Assembly (NCBI RefSeq): GCF_004025965.2
Contig: NZ_SAYU02000018.1
Coordinates: forward strand, 1 to 61,738
DNA: 61,738 nt
Direction of reading: 5' to 3'
Source: Phycicoccus flavus
GTDB taxonomy: Bacteria; Actinomycetota; Actinomycetes; Actinomycetales; Dermatophilaceae
Below are positions 23,563-31,257 of this stretch, in pieces; the stretch's first letter is position 1; the number at the start of each line of letters is the position of its first letter. The notes below the pieces were generated by a model that worked only from the letters and a program-made list of their open reading frames with translations, was not told where the DNA came from and did not search any database. The position numbers and the translations under genes were made by a program.

Positions 23563-25353
23563 GTGTCCCGGACGACCACCCGCCGTACCACCCTCTCCGG
23601 AGCGCTCGCCCTGGCGTTCGCCGGTGCCACCGCCCCCTGGGCCGACGCCTCCGGCCGCCGCCCCGACGACGGCCGAGTCCGCGGCTGGGTCACCTCGACC
23701 CTGGCCCGGATGACCCTGCACGAGAAGGTCGGCCAGCTCTTCGTCCAGCAGGTCTACGGCAGCGACGCGACCACCCCGGACGCCCGCAACCTGCCGCTCT
23801 ACGGCGTGCGGACGCCCGCCGAGGTCGTGCAGAAGTACGCGCTCGGCGGCGTCATCTATTTCGCCTGGACCGACAGCGTCCAGGACCCCGAGCAGATCCT
23901 CGGCCTCTCCAACGGCCTCCAGCGGGCCGCCCTGTCCCGTGACTCCAAGGTCGAGGTGCCGCTGACGCTCAGCGTCGACCAGGAGCAGGGCATCGTCACC
24001 CGCATCGGTCCGCCGGCCACGCAGTTCCCGGGCGGCATGGCCCTCGGCGCCGGCCGCAGCGCCGAGGACGCCCGCACCGCCGCCGCCATCACGGGCATGG
24101 AGCTCAAGGCGATGGGCCTGACGACGGACTTCGCCCCGGTGTGCGACACCAACGTCAACCCGCTGAACCCGGTCATCGGCACCCGCTCGTTCTCCTCCGA
24201 CCCGGCGCTCGCCGCCGAGCTCGCCGCCGCGCAGGTCAGGGGCTACCAGGAGGACGGCGGCGTGATGTCGTCGGCCAAGCACTTCCCCGGCCACGGCGAC
24301 ACCGCCACCGACAGCCACGTCGCCTTCCCCGTCATCACCCACACCCGCGCGGAGTGGGAGAGCATCGACGCCCCGCCCTTCGAGGCCGCGATCGCCGCCG
24401 GCATCGACATGGTGATGACCGCCCACCTGGCCTTCCCGGCCCTCGACGACTCCGGCGACCCGGCCACCCTCAGCCACCCCATCCTCACCGGCGTCCTGCG
24501 CGAGGAGCTCGGCTTCGAGGGCGTCATCATCACCGACTCCCTGGAGATGCAGGGGGTGCGCGACCGCTACGGCGACGCCGAGGTCCCGGTCCGCGCCCTG
24601 CTGGCCGGCGCCGACCAGCTGCTCATGACCCCGGCGATGGACGAGGCCTTCGACGCCGTCGTCGCCGCCGTCCGCTCGGGCCGAATCACGAGGGCCGCGC
24701 TCGACGAGAAGGTCGCGCGGGTCCTCACCCTCAAGGCCAGGCGCGGCCTGGTCAAGGACGCCATGGCCGACCCGGGCGCGCTGTGGGACGTCGTCGGCAT
24801 CCCCGCGCACCTGGCCGCCGCCGACGCGGTCTCGGACCGCACCACGACCCTGGTCCGCAACGACGACGCGGTGCTGCCCCTGGACGCCGCGGGCGCCGAC
24901 CTCCTCGTCACCGGCTACGGGGTGTCGACGACGGCGACCCTGGCGGCGGCGCTGGAGGAGCAGGGCGCCACGACCACCGTGCGGCAGACCGGCACCTCGC
25001 CGTCCGACGCCCAGATCGCGGCGGCGGTGGCCGCTGCCGCCGGCCGCGACGCCGTGGTCGTCACGACGATGAAGGCCTGGACCTCGGCGCCGCAGCAGAG
25101 GCTCGTGGCCGCGCTGCGCGAGACCGGGGTGCCGGTGGTCGTCGTCGCCGTCCGCGACCCCTACGACGTCGCCTACCTCGGCGACGCCCCGACGTACCTG
25201 GCCACGTACAGCTACAGCCCGGTGGCGCTCGAGGCCGCCGCCCGGGTCATCGCCGGGGCCGTCTCGCCCACCGGGAAGCTGCCGGTCGACATCCCCGTCG
25301 CCGGCGACCCCGACACCGTCCTCTACCCGTTCGGCTTCGGCCTCGGCTACTGA
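23563..25353 (+). CDS. nagZ: Exported beta-N-acetylhexosaminidase NagZ-type GH3
   Basis: A 596-residue GH3 enzyme. A Tat-like signal (TTRRTTLSG then a hydrophobic stretch ending PWADAS) covers residues 1-30. The N-terminal barrel has SVDQEQGIVTRI, KHFPGHGDTATDSH (K239-H240; the flexible loop with the catalytic Asp/His dyad of NagZ) and VIITDSLEMQGV, where the Asp is the nucleophile. A C-terminal GH3 domain follows from about residue 420, as in Bacillus NagZ/YbbD. It removes beta-1,4-GlcNAc from muropeptides or chitooligosaccharides outside the cell. The GTG start has GGAGGA at the right distance. It heads the salvage operon. Confidence 0.88.
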   Translation: MSRTTTRRTTLSGALALAFAGATAPWADASGRRPDDGRVRGWVTSTLARMTLHEKVGQLFVQQVYGSDATTPDARNLPLYGVRTPAEVVQKYALGGVIYFAWTDSVQDPEQILGLSNGLQRAALSRDSKVEVPLTLSVDQEQGIVTRIGPPATQFPGGMALGAGRSAEDARTAAAITGMELKAMGLTTDFAPVCDTNVNPLNPVIGTRSFSSDPALAAELAAAQVRGYQEDGGVMSSAKHFPGHGDTATDSHVAFPVITHTRAEWESIDAPPFEAAIAAGIDMVMTAHLAFPALDDSGDPATLSHPILTGVLREELGFEGVIITDSLEMQGVRDRYGDAEVPVRALLAGADQLLMTPAMDEAFDAVVAAVRSGRITRAALDEKVARVLTLKARRGLVKDAMADPGALWDVVGIPAHLAAADAVSDRTTTLVRNDDAVLPLDAAGADLLVTGYGVSTTATLAAALEEQGATTTVRQTGTSPSDAQIAAAVAAAAGRDAVVVTTMKAWTSAPQQRLVAALRETGVPVVVVAVRDPYDVAYLGDAPTYLATYSYSPVALEAAARVIAGAVSPTGKLPVDIPVAGDPDTVLYPFGFGLGY

Positions 25354-25379
25354 GCCGGGCCACCGCTAGGAGATCCGTC

Positions 25380-26696
25380 ATGACCCTCGACCGCCGCCAG
25401 CTCTTCACCGTCTCCGCCGCCTCCGCCGCCGGGGTGGCCGCCACCGCCGCCGCCGCTCCCGGCGCCTGGGCGGCGGGGGCCTCGACCCCGATGCCGAAGC
25501 GTCCCGTCACCCCCGGCGCCGACCGGGCCGCCGCCGACGGGTGGTCCGTCCTCGCCGGGCGCAAGGTCGGCGTCGTCACCAACCCGACCGGCATCCTGCA
25601 GAACCTGCACAGCGTCGTCGACGAGATGGTCGCCTCCGGCGCCGTCGACGTGCGGGGCGTGTTCGGGCCCGAGCACGGCTTCCGCGGCACCGCGCAGGCC
25701 GGCGACTCGGAGGGCACGTCCACCGACGAGCGCACCGGCGTCACCGTGTACGACGCCTACGGCGCCAGCGTCGCCACGTTCGAGTCGATGATGCGCGACG
25801 CCGGCGTCGACACCGTCGTCTTCGACATCCAGGACGTCGGCGCCCGGTTCTACACCTACATCTGGACGATGTACACGGCGATGCGGGCGGCCGTCCGCGC
25901 CGGCGCCGCGTTCGTCGTCCTCGACCGGCCGAACCCCGTCGGCGGCACCGCCCGCGGCCCGATGATGACGCCGGAGTACACCTCCGGCGTCGGCGCCAAG
26001 GAGATCGTCCAGGCGCACGGCATGACCGTCGGCGAACTCGCGCGGTTCTTCGACGGCGAGTTCCTCACCGCCGACGAGGGCGAGCGGCTCTCCTCGCTCG
26101 AGGTGGTGCAGGTCAAGGGCTGGCGCCGGGACGTCACCTTCGAGGGCACCGACCTCCAGTGGGTCATGCCGAGCCCGAACATGCCGACGCCGGACACCGC
26201 GCTGGTCTACCCCGGCACCTGCCTGTTCGAGGGGACGAACCTCTCCGAGGGGCGCGGCACGACCCGCCCGTTCGAGCTCGTCGGGGCGCCGTGGGCGGAC
26301 TTCCGCTGGGCCGAGCGGCTCGCCGGACGCGACGTCCCGGGCGTCGCCTTCCGCGAGGCGTACTTCACCCCGACCTTCAGCAAGCACCAGGGCGCGGTCT
26401 GCAGCGGCGTCCAGGTGCACATCGAGGACCCACAGGCGGTCGACGGCCCGCGCCTCGGAGCGGAGATGCTCGTCGCCGCGAAGGCGCTCTACGGCAGCGA
26501 CTTCGCCTGGCGCAAGGACAGCTGGGACGCCGCCCGCCCCTACTGGGTCGACAAGCTGACCGGCAGCCCGCGCCTGCGGACGATGGTCGACGCCGGCGCC
26601 TCGGCCGACGAGGTCGTCGGCGCGTGGCGGGCCGAGCTCGCCGACTTCGTCGCCACCCGTGAGCAGTACCTCCTCTACGGCGGGCCGACGCGATGA
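25380..26696 (+). CDS. namZ: Exo-beta-N-acetylmuramidase NamZ (GH171, formerly DUF1343)
   Basis: A 438-residue protein. A twin-arginine signal (DRRQLF, then an Ala-rich run to AAGAS) is followed by the DUF1343 domain: GRKVGVVTNPTGIL, GVFGPEHGFRG, TVVFDIQDVGARFYTYIWTM, VLDRPNPVGG, MPSPNMPTPDTALVYPGTCLFEGTNLSEGRGTTRPFE. In Bacillus subtilis YbbC/NamZ releases terminal MurNAc from muropeptides. Its place directly after nagZ matches the Bacillus nagZ-namZ order. The next ATG overlaps the stop (ATGA). Function is assigned with good confidence by family and context. Confidence 0.9.
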   Translation: MTLDRRQLFTVSAASAAGVAATAAAAPGAWAAGASTPMPKRPVTPGADRAAADGWSVLAGRKVGVVTNPTGILQNLHSVVDEMVASGAVDVRGVFGPEHGFRGTAQAGDSEGTSTDERTGVTVYDAYGASVATFESMMRDAGVDTVVFDIQDVGARFYTYIWTMYTAMRAAVRAGAAFVVLDRPNPVGGTARGPMMTPEYTSGVGAKEIVQAHGMTVGELARFFDGEFLTADEGERLSSLEVVQVKGWRRDVTFEGTDLQWVMPSPNMPTPDTALVYPGTCLFEGTNLSEGRGTTRPFELVGAPWADFRWAERLAGRDVPGVAFREAYFTPTFSKHQGAVCSGVQVHIEDPQAVDGPRLGAEMLVAAKALYGSDFAWRKDSWDAARPYWVDKLTGSPRLRTMVDAGASADEVVGAWRAELADFVATREQYLLYGGPTR

Positions 26697-28417
26697 GGCG
26701 CTCCCTCGCGGCCGTCGCCGCGGTGGCCGGGCTGCTGGCCTCGGGCGTCGCGGCCGCCGGACCGGCCACCGCGCACGACTTTGACCGCCCGGAGAACGGA
26801 TTCATGCCCGCCAACACCGTCCTGCAGGACGCCCCGCCGCGCAGCGTCGGCCTGGACCCGGCGCCCATCGCGACGGCGACGGCGCAGATCGACGGCTTCG
26901 AGGAGCCGCAGGCGAACGGCCACCCGATGTACGCCGGGGCCGTCGGGCTCATGGGGCACGACGGCGCGGTCGTCGCGCGCCACCACAGCGGGTACGCCCT
27001 GCGCTACGCGGACGCGAGCACCGAGCTGCCGCGCGAGCAGTGGGTCCCGATGCGCGACGACACCGTCTTCGACCTGGCGTCGGTGAGCAAGCTCTTCACC
27101 TCGCTCGTCACCGTCCAGCTCATCGAGCAGGGCGAGGTCGACCTCGAGGCGCCGGTGGCCACCTACCTGCCCGAGTTCGCGGCGAACGGCAAGGAGGACG
27201 TCACCGTACGGATGCTGCTCACGCACACCTCGGGGTTCACCTCGTGGCTGCCGCTCTACAGCCGCTACCCCGACGAGGCGTCACGGATCCAGGCCGTCAT
27301 GGACCAGCCGCCGACGAACCCGCCGGGCTCGACCTACCTCTACAGCGACCTCAACCTCATCACCCTCGGGGTCCTCGCCGAGCGGGTCACCGGGCAGAGC
27401 CTGGACGTGCTCGTGCACGACCGGATCACCGCGCCGCTCGGGATGGACGACACCGGGTACAACCCGACCGACCGGCAGCGGACGGCCGCCACGGAGTACC
27501 AGGCCACCCCGCCCCGCGGGCTCGTCTGGGGCGAGGTGCACGACGAGAACGCCTGGTCGCTCGGCGGGGTCGCCGGGCACGCCGGGGTGTTCTCGACGGC
27601 CGACGACCTGGCCGTCCTCGCGCAGACCCTGCTCAACGGCGGCACGTACGACGGCGCGCGCATCCTCGACCGTCGCAGCGTCGAGCTGCTCGTCACGAAC
27701 TTCACCGAGGCCTTCCCGGGCGACGCCCACGGCCTCGGCTTCGAGCTGGACCAGCGCTGGTACATGGACGCCCTCTCCGGACCGCGCACCGCGGGCCACA
27801 CCGGGTACACCGGCACCTCGATCGTCATCGACTTCGCGAGCCGCTCGTTCGCGATCCTGCTCACCAACCGGGTGCACCCCTCGCGCAGCTGGGGCAGCAA
27901 CAACGAGGCCCGTCGCGCCTGGGCGCACGGGCTGGCCGCCGCCATGCCCATCGCGCCGCGCCACGGCGCGAGCGCCTGGTACACCGGCGACGAGAACGCG
28001 ACGACCTCGACGCTCACCGCGCCGGTCGCCGTGCCGGCGGGAGGTGCCCGGCTCGGGTTCGACCTGCTGCTGGACACCGAGACCACCGACCGGCTGCACC
28101 TGGAGACCTCGGCCGACGGCGGCGCGACGTGGACCGCCCTGCCGGTCGAGGTGCGCGACCGCGGCGAGACCACGACGGCACCGGACGGCGTCGTCTCCGG
28201 CACCTCCGAGCGGCGCTGGACGCAGGCGCGGGCCGACCTGCCCGCCGGCGACCTGCTGCTGCGCTGGCGGATGGAGACCGACGGTGCCTACCTCGGCCGC
28301 GGGGTCGTCGTCGACGGGGTGAAGGCCACGGCACCGGCCGGGGTCGTCCTCGACGGCGAGCGCCGCCCGGGGGTCTTCGTCGCCGAAGGCTGGAGCGTCC
28401 TGCGCCGCGACGCCTAG
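26693..28417 (+). CDS. Exported serine hydrolase, AmiE/YbbE-like (beta-lactamase fold) with C-terminal sandwich
   Basis: A 574-residue secreted protein with a signal peptide (1-27). The penicillin-binding/beta-lactamase-fold domain spans about 50-430, with SxxK at S130-K133, YSD at 217-219 in place of the usual YxN, and HTG at 369-371 (GHTGYTG). Residues about 440-570 form an added beta-sandwich-like domain (ARLGFDLLLDTE, SADGGATWTALP). In Bacillus the murQ-murR-murP-amiE-nagZ-namZ operon encodes a protein of this fold, AmiE, a MurNAc-L-Ala amidase; the equivalent place here supports the same role. A D-Ala peptidase or esterase is possible. Its TAG stop is part of the murR -10 box. Confidence 0.8.
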   Translation: MRRSLAAVAAVAGLLASGVAAAGPATAHDFDRPENGFMPANTVLQDAPPRSVGLDPAPIATATAQIDGFEEPQANGHPMYAGAVGLMGHDGAVVARHHSGYALRYADASTELPREQWVPMRDDTVFDLASVSKLFTSLVTVQLIEQGEVDLEAPVATYLPEFAANGKEDVTVRMLLTHTSGFTSWLPLYSRYPDEASRIQAVMDQPPTNPPGSTYLYSDLNLITLGVLAERVTGQSLDVLVHDRITAPLGMDDTGYNPTDRQRTAATEYQATPPRGLVWGEVHDENAWSLGGVAGHAGVFSTADDLAVLAQTLLNGGTYDGARILDRRSVELLVTNFTEAFPGDAHGLGFELDQRWYMDALSGPRTAGHTGYTGTSIVIDFASRSFAILLTNRVHPSRSWGSNNEARRAWAHGLAAAMPIAPRHGASAWYTGDENATTSTLTAPVAVPAGGARLGFDLLLDTETTDRLHLETSADGGATWTALPVEVRDRGETTTAPDGVVSGTSERRWTQARADLPAGDLLLRWRMETDGAYLGRGVVVDGVKATAPAGVVLDGERRPGVFVAEGWSVLRRDA

Positions 28418-28426
28418 GGTCGGCGC

Positions 28427-29305
28427 ATGACCAGCAGTCCCGCCGACGGGTCCCCCTCGCTCCTCGTCCGGCTCCGCGGGCTCCGTCCGTCGCTGTCGCC
28501 GGCCGAGGACCGGGTCGCCGAGCAGGTGCTCGCCGACCCGGGGGCGGCCTCGGACCTCACGATCTCCGAGCTCGCCGTCGCGGCCTCGACCTCGGAGACG
28601 ACGGTGCTGCGGTTCTGCAAGCGGCTGGGGCTGCGCGGCTACCCGCAGCTGCGGCTCGCGCTGGCGGCGGCCGGCGCGGGCCCGCGGTCGGCGACGGCCC
28701 CGAGCACCGACATCAGCGCCGGGGACAGCGTCGACGACGTCATCACCAAGGTCGCGTTCGCCGACGCCAGCGCCGTCGAGGAGACCGCGCAGACCATCGA
28801 CCGGGACGCCCTGTCGGCGACGGCCGCCGCCATCGCCGCCGCCGGCCGGGTCGACGTCTACGGGATCGGGGCCAGCGCGCTCGTCGGCATGGACCTCCAG
28901 CAGAAGCTGCACCGGATCGGCTCGATGTGCTTCTCCTGGAACGACCCCCACATCGCCCTCACGAGCGCCACCCTGCTGCGGCCCGGAGACGTCGCCATCG
29001 GGATCTCGCACTCGGGGACGACGACCGAGACCATCGAGGCGCTCGCCCTGGCCCGCGAGCGGGGGGCGACGACGGTGGCGCTGACCAACTTCCCGCTCTC
29101 CCGGCTCGCCGCCGACGCCGACCACGTCCTGGCGACGGCGGCACGGGAGTCGAGCCTGCGCTCGGGGGCGACGGCGAGCCGGATCGCCGCCCTCACCGTC
29201 GTCGACTGCCTCTACATCGCCGTCGCGCAGCACGACCTGCCCCGGGCCGAGGAGGCCGTCGAGGGGACCCGCCGGGCCGTGGCGGGCCACCACGTCCGCC
29301 ACTGA
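28427..29305 (+). CDS. MurR/RpiR-family regulator
   Basis: A 292-residue protein. An N-terminal RpiR helix-turn-helix (residues ~10-85: LSPAEDRVAEQVLADPGAASDLTISELAVAASTSETTVLRFCKRLGLRGYPQLRLAL) is followed by a SIS sugar-phosphate-binding domain (VDVYGIGASALVGMDLQQKL, GDVAIGISHSGTTTETIEAL, TTVALTNFPLS). In Bacillus and E. coli the homologue MurR represses murQ and responds to MurNAc-6P. TAGGGT at 28415-28420 is six bases before the ATG, pointing to a leaderless transcript separate from amiE. Its likely sites are the GTGA-N5-TCAC palindromes before nagZ, murQ and the next SIS gene. Confidence 0.88.
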   Translation: MTSSPADGSPSLLVRLRGLRPSLSPAEDRVAEQVLADPGAASDLTISELAVAASTSETTVLRFCKRLGLRGYPQLRLALAAAGAGPRSATAPSTDISAGDSVDDVITKVAFADASAVEETAQTIDRDALSATAAAIAAAGRVDVYGIGASALVGMDLQQKLHRIGSMCFSWNDPHIALTSATLLRPGDVAIGISHSGTTTETIEALALARERGATTVALTNFPLSRLAADADHVLATAARESSLRSGATASRIAALTVVDCLYIAVAQHDLPRAEEAVEGTRRAVAGHHVRH

Positions 29306-29329
29306 CGCCCGCCCCGCCGGCCGCCGGTC

Positions 29330-29375
29330 GTGAACCGTTCACACGATTGACGCTGGTTGCGTAGGAAAGTACCAT
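29330..29375 (+). promoter_or_regulatory. murQ promoter with palindromic operator
   Basis: TTGACG (29347-29352) and TACCAT (29370-29375) are 17 bases apart and place transcription start at or next to the GTG at 29383. A perfect dyad GTGAAC-C-GTTCAC (29330-29342) sits just upstream of the -35. GTAGGAAAGTACC (29361-29373) overlaps the -10 and resembles a site before nagZ. Confidence 0.65.
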
Positions 29376-29382
29376 CGGGCCG

Positions 29383-30303
29383 GTGAGCATCGAGACCGTC
29401 CTCGCGCCGACCGAGCAGCGTCACCCCGGGACCGAGGGGATCGACACCCTCGACACCCTGGACCTGCTCCGGGTCATCAACGACGAGGACGCCCGGGTCG
29501 CCACCGCCGTGCGCGCGGTCCTGCCCGTGCTCTCCCGCCTCGTCGACGCCGCCGTCGACGCGGTCCGGGCCGGGGGCACCGTCCACTACGTCGGCGCTGG
29601 CACCTCGGGCCGGCTCGCCGTGCTCGACGCCGCCGAGCTGCGGCCGACCTTCAACACCCCGCCCGGGCTCGTCGTCGCGCACCACGCCGGGGGCGCCGAG
29701 GCGATCGTGCGGGCGGTCGAGGACGTCGAGGACGACGCCGGCCAAGGCCGGGCCGACCTCGACGCCGTGGGCGCCCGGGACGTCGTCGTCGGGCTCACCG
29801 CGTCCGGCCGCACGCCCTACGTCGGCGGCGCGCTGCGACTGGCGGGCGAGCGCGGCGCCGTCACCGCGCTCGTCACCTCGAACCCCGGCTCCGTCCTCGC
29901 CCCGCTGGCCGACCACCTGCTCGTGCTCGACACCGGCCCGGAGGTCGTCACCGGCTCGACGCGGCTCAAGGCGGGCACGGCGCAGAAGATGGTCCTCAAC
30001 GCCTTCTCCACCGCCGTCATGGTCCGGCTCGGGCACACCTGGTCAAACCTCATGGTCGACGTCGTCGCGACGAACGCGAAGCTGCGCGGCCGGGTCGTGC
30101 GGATCCTGCGCGAGGCCACCGGCGCCTCCGAGGAGACCGCGCGCCGGGCCCTCGAGCAGAGCGGCGGAGAGCTCAAGCCCGCCCTCGTCGCCCTGCTCGC
30201 CGAGGTCGAGCCCGCCCGGGCCCGCGCCGCGCTGAACGCCGGGAACGGGTCGGTGACGCGCGCCCTCGGCGCCCTGCCCCGGCCCATCGTGACCAACATG
30301 TGA
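29383..30303 (+). CDS. murQ: N-acetylmuramic acid 6-phosphate etherase MurQ
   Basis: A 306-residue SIS-domain enzyme. Signature stretches are THxxxE-like RHPGTEGIDTLDTLDLLRVINDED, GGTVHYVGAGTSGRLAVLDAAELRPTF, VVVGLTASGRTPYVGGAL, TGSTRLKAGTAQKMVLNAFSTAVM and the C-terminal helical UBA-like part. It cleaves the lactyl ether of MurNAc-6P to give GlcNAc-6P and D-lactate in the cytoplasm, the key step of MurNAc salvage. The GTG start is supported by the promoter directly upstream. Length and motifs are complete. Confidence 0.95.
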   Translation: MSIETVLAPTEQRHPGTEGIDTLDTLDLLRVINDEDARVATAVRAVLPVLSRLVDAAVDAVRAGGTVHYVGAGTSGRLAVLDAAELRPTFNTPPGLVVAHHAGGAEAIVRAVEDVEDDAGQGRADLDAVGARDVVVGLTASGRTPYVGGALRLAGERGAVTALVTSNPGSVLAPLADHLLVLDTGPEVVTGSTRLKAGTAQKMVLNAFSTAVMVRLGHTWSNLMVDVVATNAKLRGRVVRILREATGASEETARRALEQSGGELKPALVALLAEVEPARARAALNAGNGSVTRALGALPRPIVTNM

Positions 30304-30377
30304 ATTTCTCACGGTTGCGGCCACAGCGCCGTGGCTTTAGCGTCAGCGGTGAGCGATCCCGAGCGGACCCGCTCACC
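30300..30377 (+). promoter_or_regulatory. Two inverted repeats in the murQ-SIS gap
   Basis: GTGAATTTCTCAC (30300-30312) overlaps the murQ stop and belongs with the GTGA-N5-TCAC sites before nagZ and murQ. A second, perfect dyad GGTGAGCG (30348-30355) and CGCTCACC (30370-30377) has a 14-base spacer. Either may be an operator for the SIS-transporter part of the cluster. Confidence 0.45.
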
Positions 30378-30425
30378 TCGCGTCACCCGACCCGACCGTC
30401 TCCGCTCAGCCGTCAGGAGCCCCTC

Positions 30426-31199
30426 GTGCCGACCGTCCCCCCGGCCCAGCTGGTCGACGACTACGCCCGCGAGGTCACCTCGCGCCTGGACCGCCTCACG
30501 GCGCTCGCCCGCGACGGCGGCCTGGACGCGGCGGTCGAGATCGTCGCGGACGCCGTCGCCGCCGGCGGCGTCGTCCACGCCTTCGGCACCGGGCACTCCG
30601 AGGCCTTCGCCATGGAGGTCGCCGGCCGGGCCGGCGGGCTCATCCCGACCAACCGGGTGGCGCTGCGCGACACCGTGCTGCGCGGCCACCACACCGTCGA
30701 CGAGCTCTACGGCTCGCCGCCGCTGGAGCGCGACCCGGACATCGCCGCCGACCTCTTCGCCACCGTGACCCGCGAGCCCGCCGACGTGTTCGTCGTCGCC
30801 TCCAACTCCGGCGTCAACGGCTCGGTCGTCGGACTCGCCCTGCTGGCCCAGGAGGCCGGCCACCGGGTCGTCGCGGTGACGAGCCTGGAGCACACCGCCG
30901 CCGTCGAGCCCAAGCACCCGAGCGGCCGCCGGCTGTCCGAGATCGCCGACGTCGTCATCGACAACACCGCCCCCTACGGCGACGCGACGCTCACCGCCCT
31001 CGGCGACGTCACCGTCGGCGCGGTCTCGTCGATCACCTCCGCCTACATCGCCCAGCTCCTCACGGTGCTGGCCTCCGCGCGGCTGGTCGAGCGCGGGCAG
31101 GAGGCGCCCCTGTACGTGTCCGCCAACGTCCCCGGCGGCGACGACCACAACCGTGCGCTCGAGGAGCGCTACGGCGACCGCATCCGTCGCGGCGCCTGA
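30426..31199 (+). CDS. SIS-domain protein (UPF0309-like)
   Basis: A 257-residue SIS protein: GGVVHAFGTGHSEAFAMEVAGRAGGLIPTN is the sugar-phosphate loop, followed by ADVFVVASNSGVNGSVVGLALLAQEAGHRVVAVTSLEHT and a C-terminal helix LYVSANVPGGDDHNRALEERYG. These match the UPF0309 group, often found with GlcNAc or MurNAc genes; the reaction is not known, with isomerase or epimerase of an amino-sugar phosphate most likely. The GTG start follows CAGGAG. It lies between murQ and the transporter and probably handles the same phosphorylated sugar. Confidence 0.78.
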   Translation: MPTVPPAQLVDDYAREVTSRLDRLTALARDGGLDAAVEIVADAVAAGGVVHAFGTGHSEAFAMEVAGRAGGLIPTNRVALRDTVLRGHHTVDELYGSPPLERDPDIAADLFATVTREPADVFVVASNSGVNGSVVGLALLAQEAGHRVVAVTSLEHTAAVEPKHPSGRRLSEIADVVIDNTAPYGDATLTALGDVTVGAVSSITSAYIAQLLTVLASARLVERGQEAPLYVSANVPGGDDHNRALEERYGDRIRRGA

Positions 31200-31210
31200 G
31201 CCAGCACCCC

Positions 31211-31235
31211 GCCGGCCCGGACCGTCCGGGCCGGC
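31211..31235 (+). other. Perfect hairpin between SIS gene and ngcE
   Basis: Arms GCCGGCCCGGA (31211-31221) and its complement (31225-31235) form an 11-bp stem with loop CCG. It lies in the 58-base gap before ngcE. It could be a partial terminator, or an mRNA-stabilising stem that raises binding-protein levels relative to upstream genes. Confidence 0.55.
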
Positions 31236-31257
31236 AGCACTCCCGGAGAGGACTCCC

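Noticed and set aside
23400-31257. DasR-type (dre) operators in front of nagZ, murQ or ngcE
   Set aside because: I looked for the ACTGGTCTAGACCAGT-like pattern in these gaps and saw no convincing match; the GTGA-N5-TCAC dyads are better supported.
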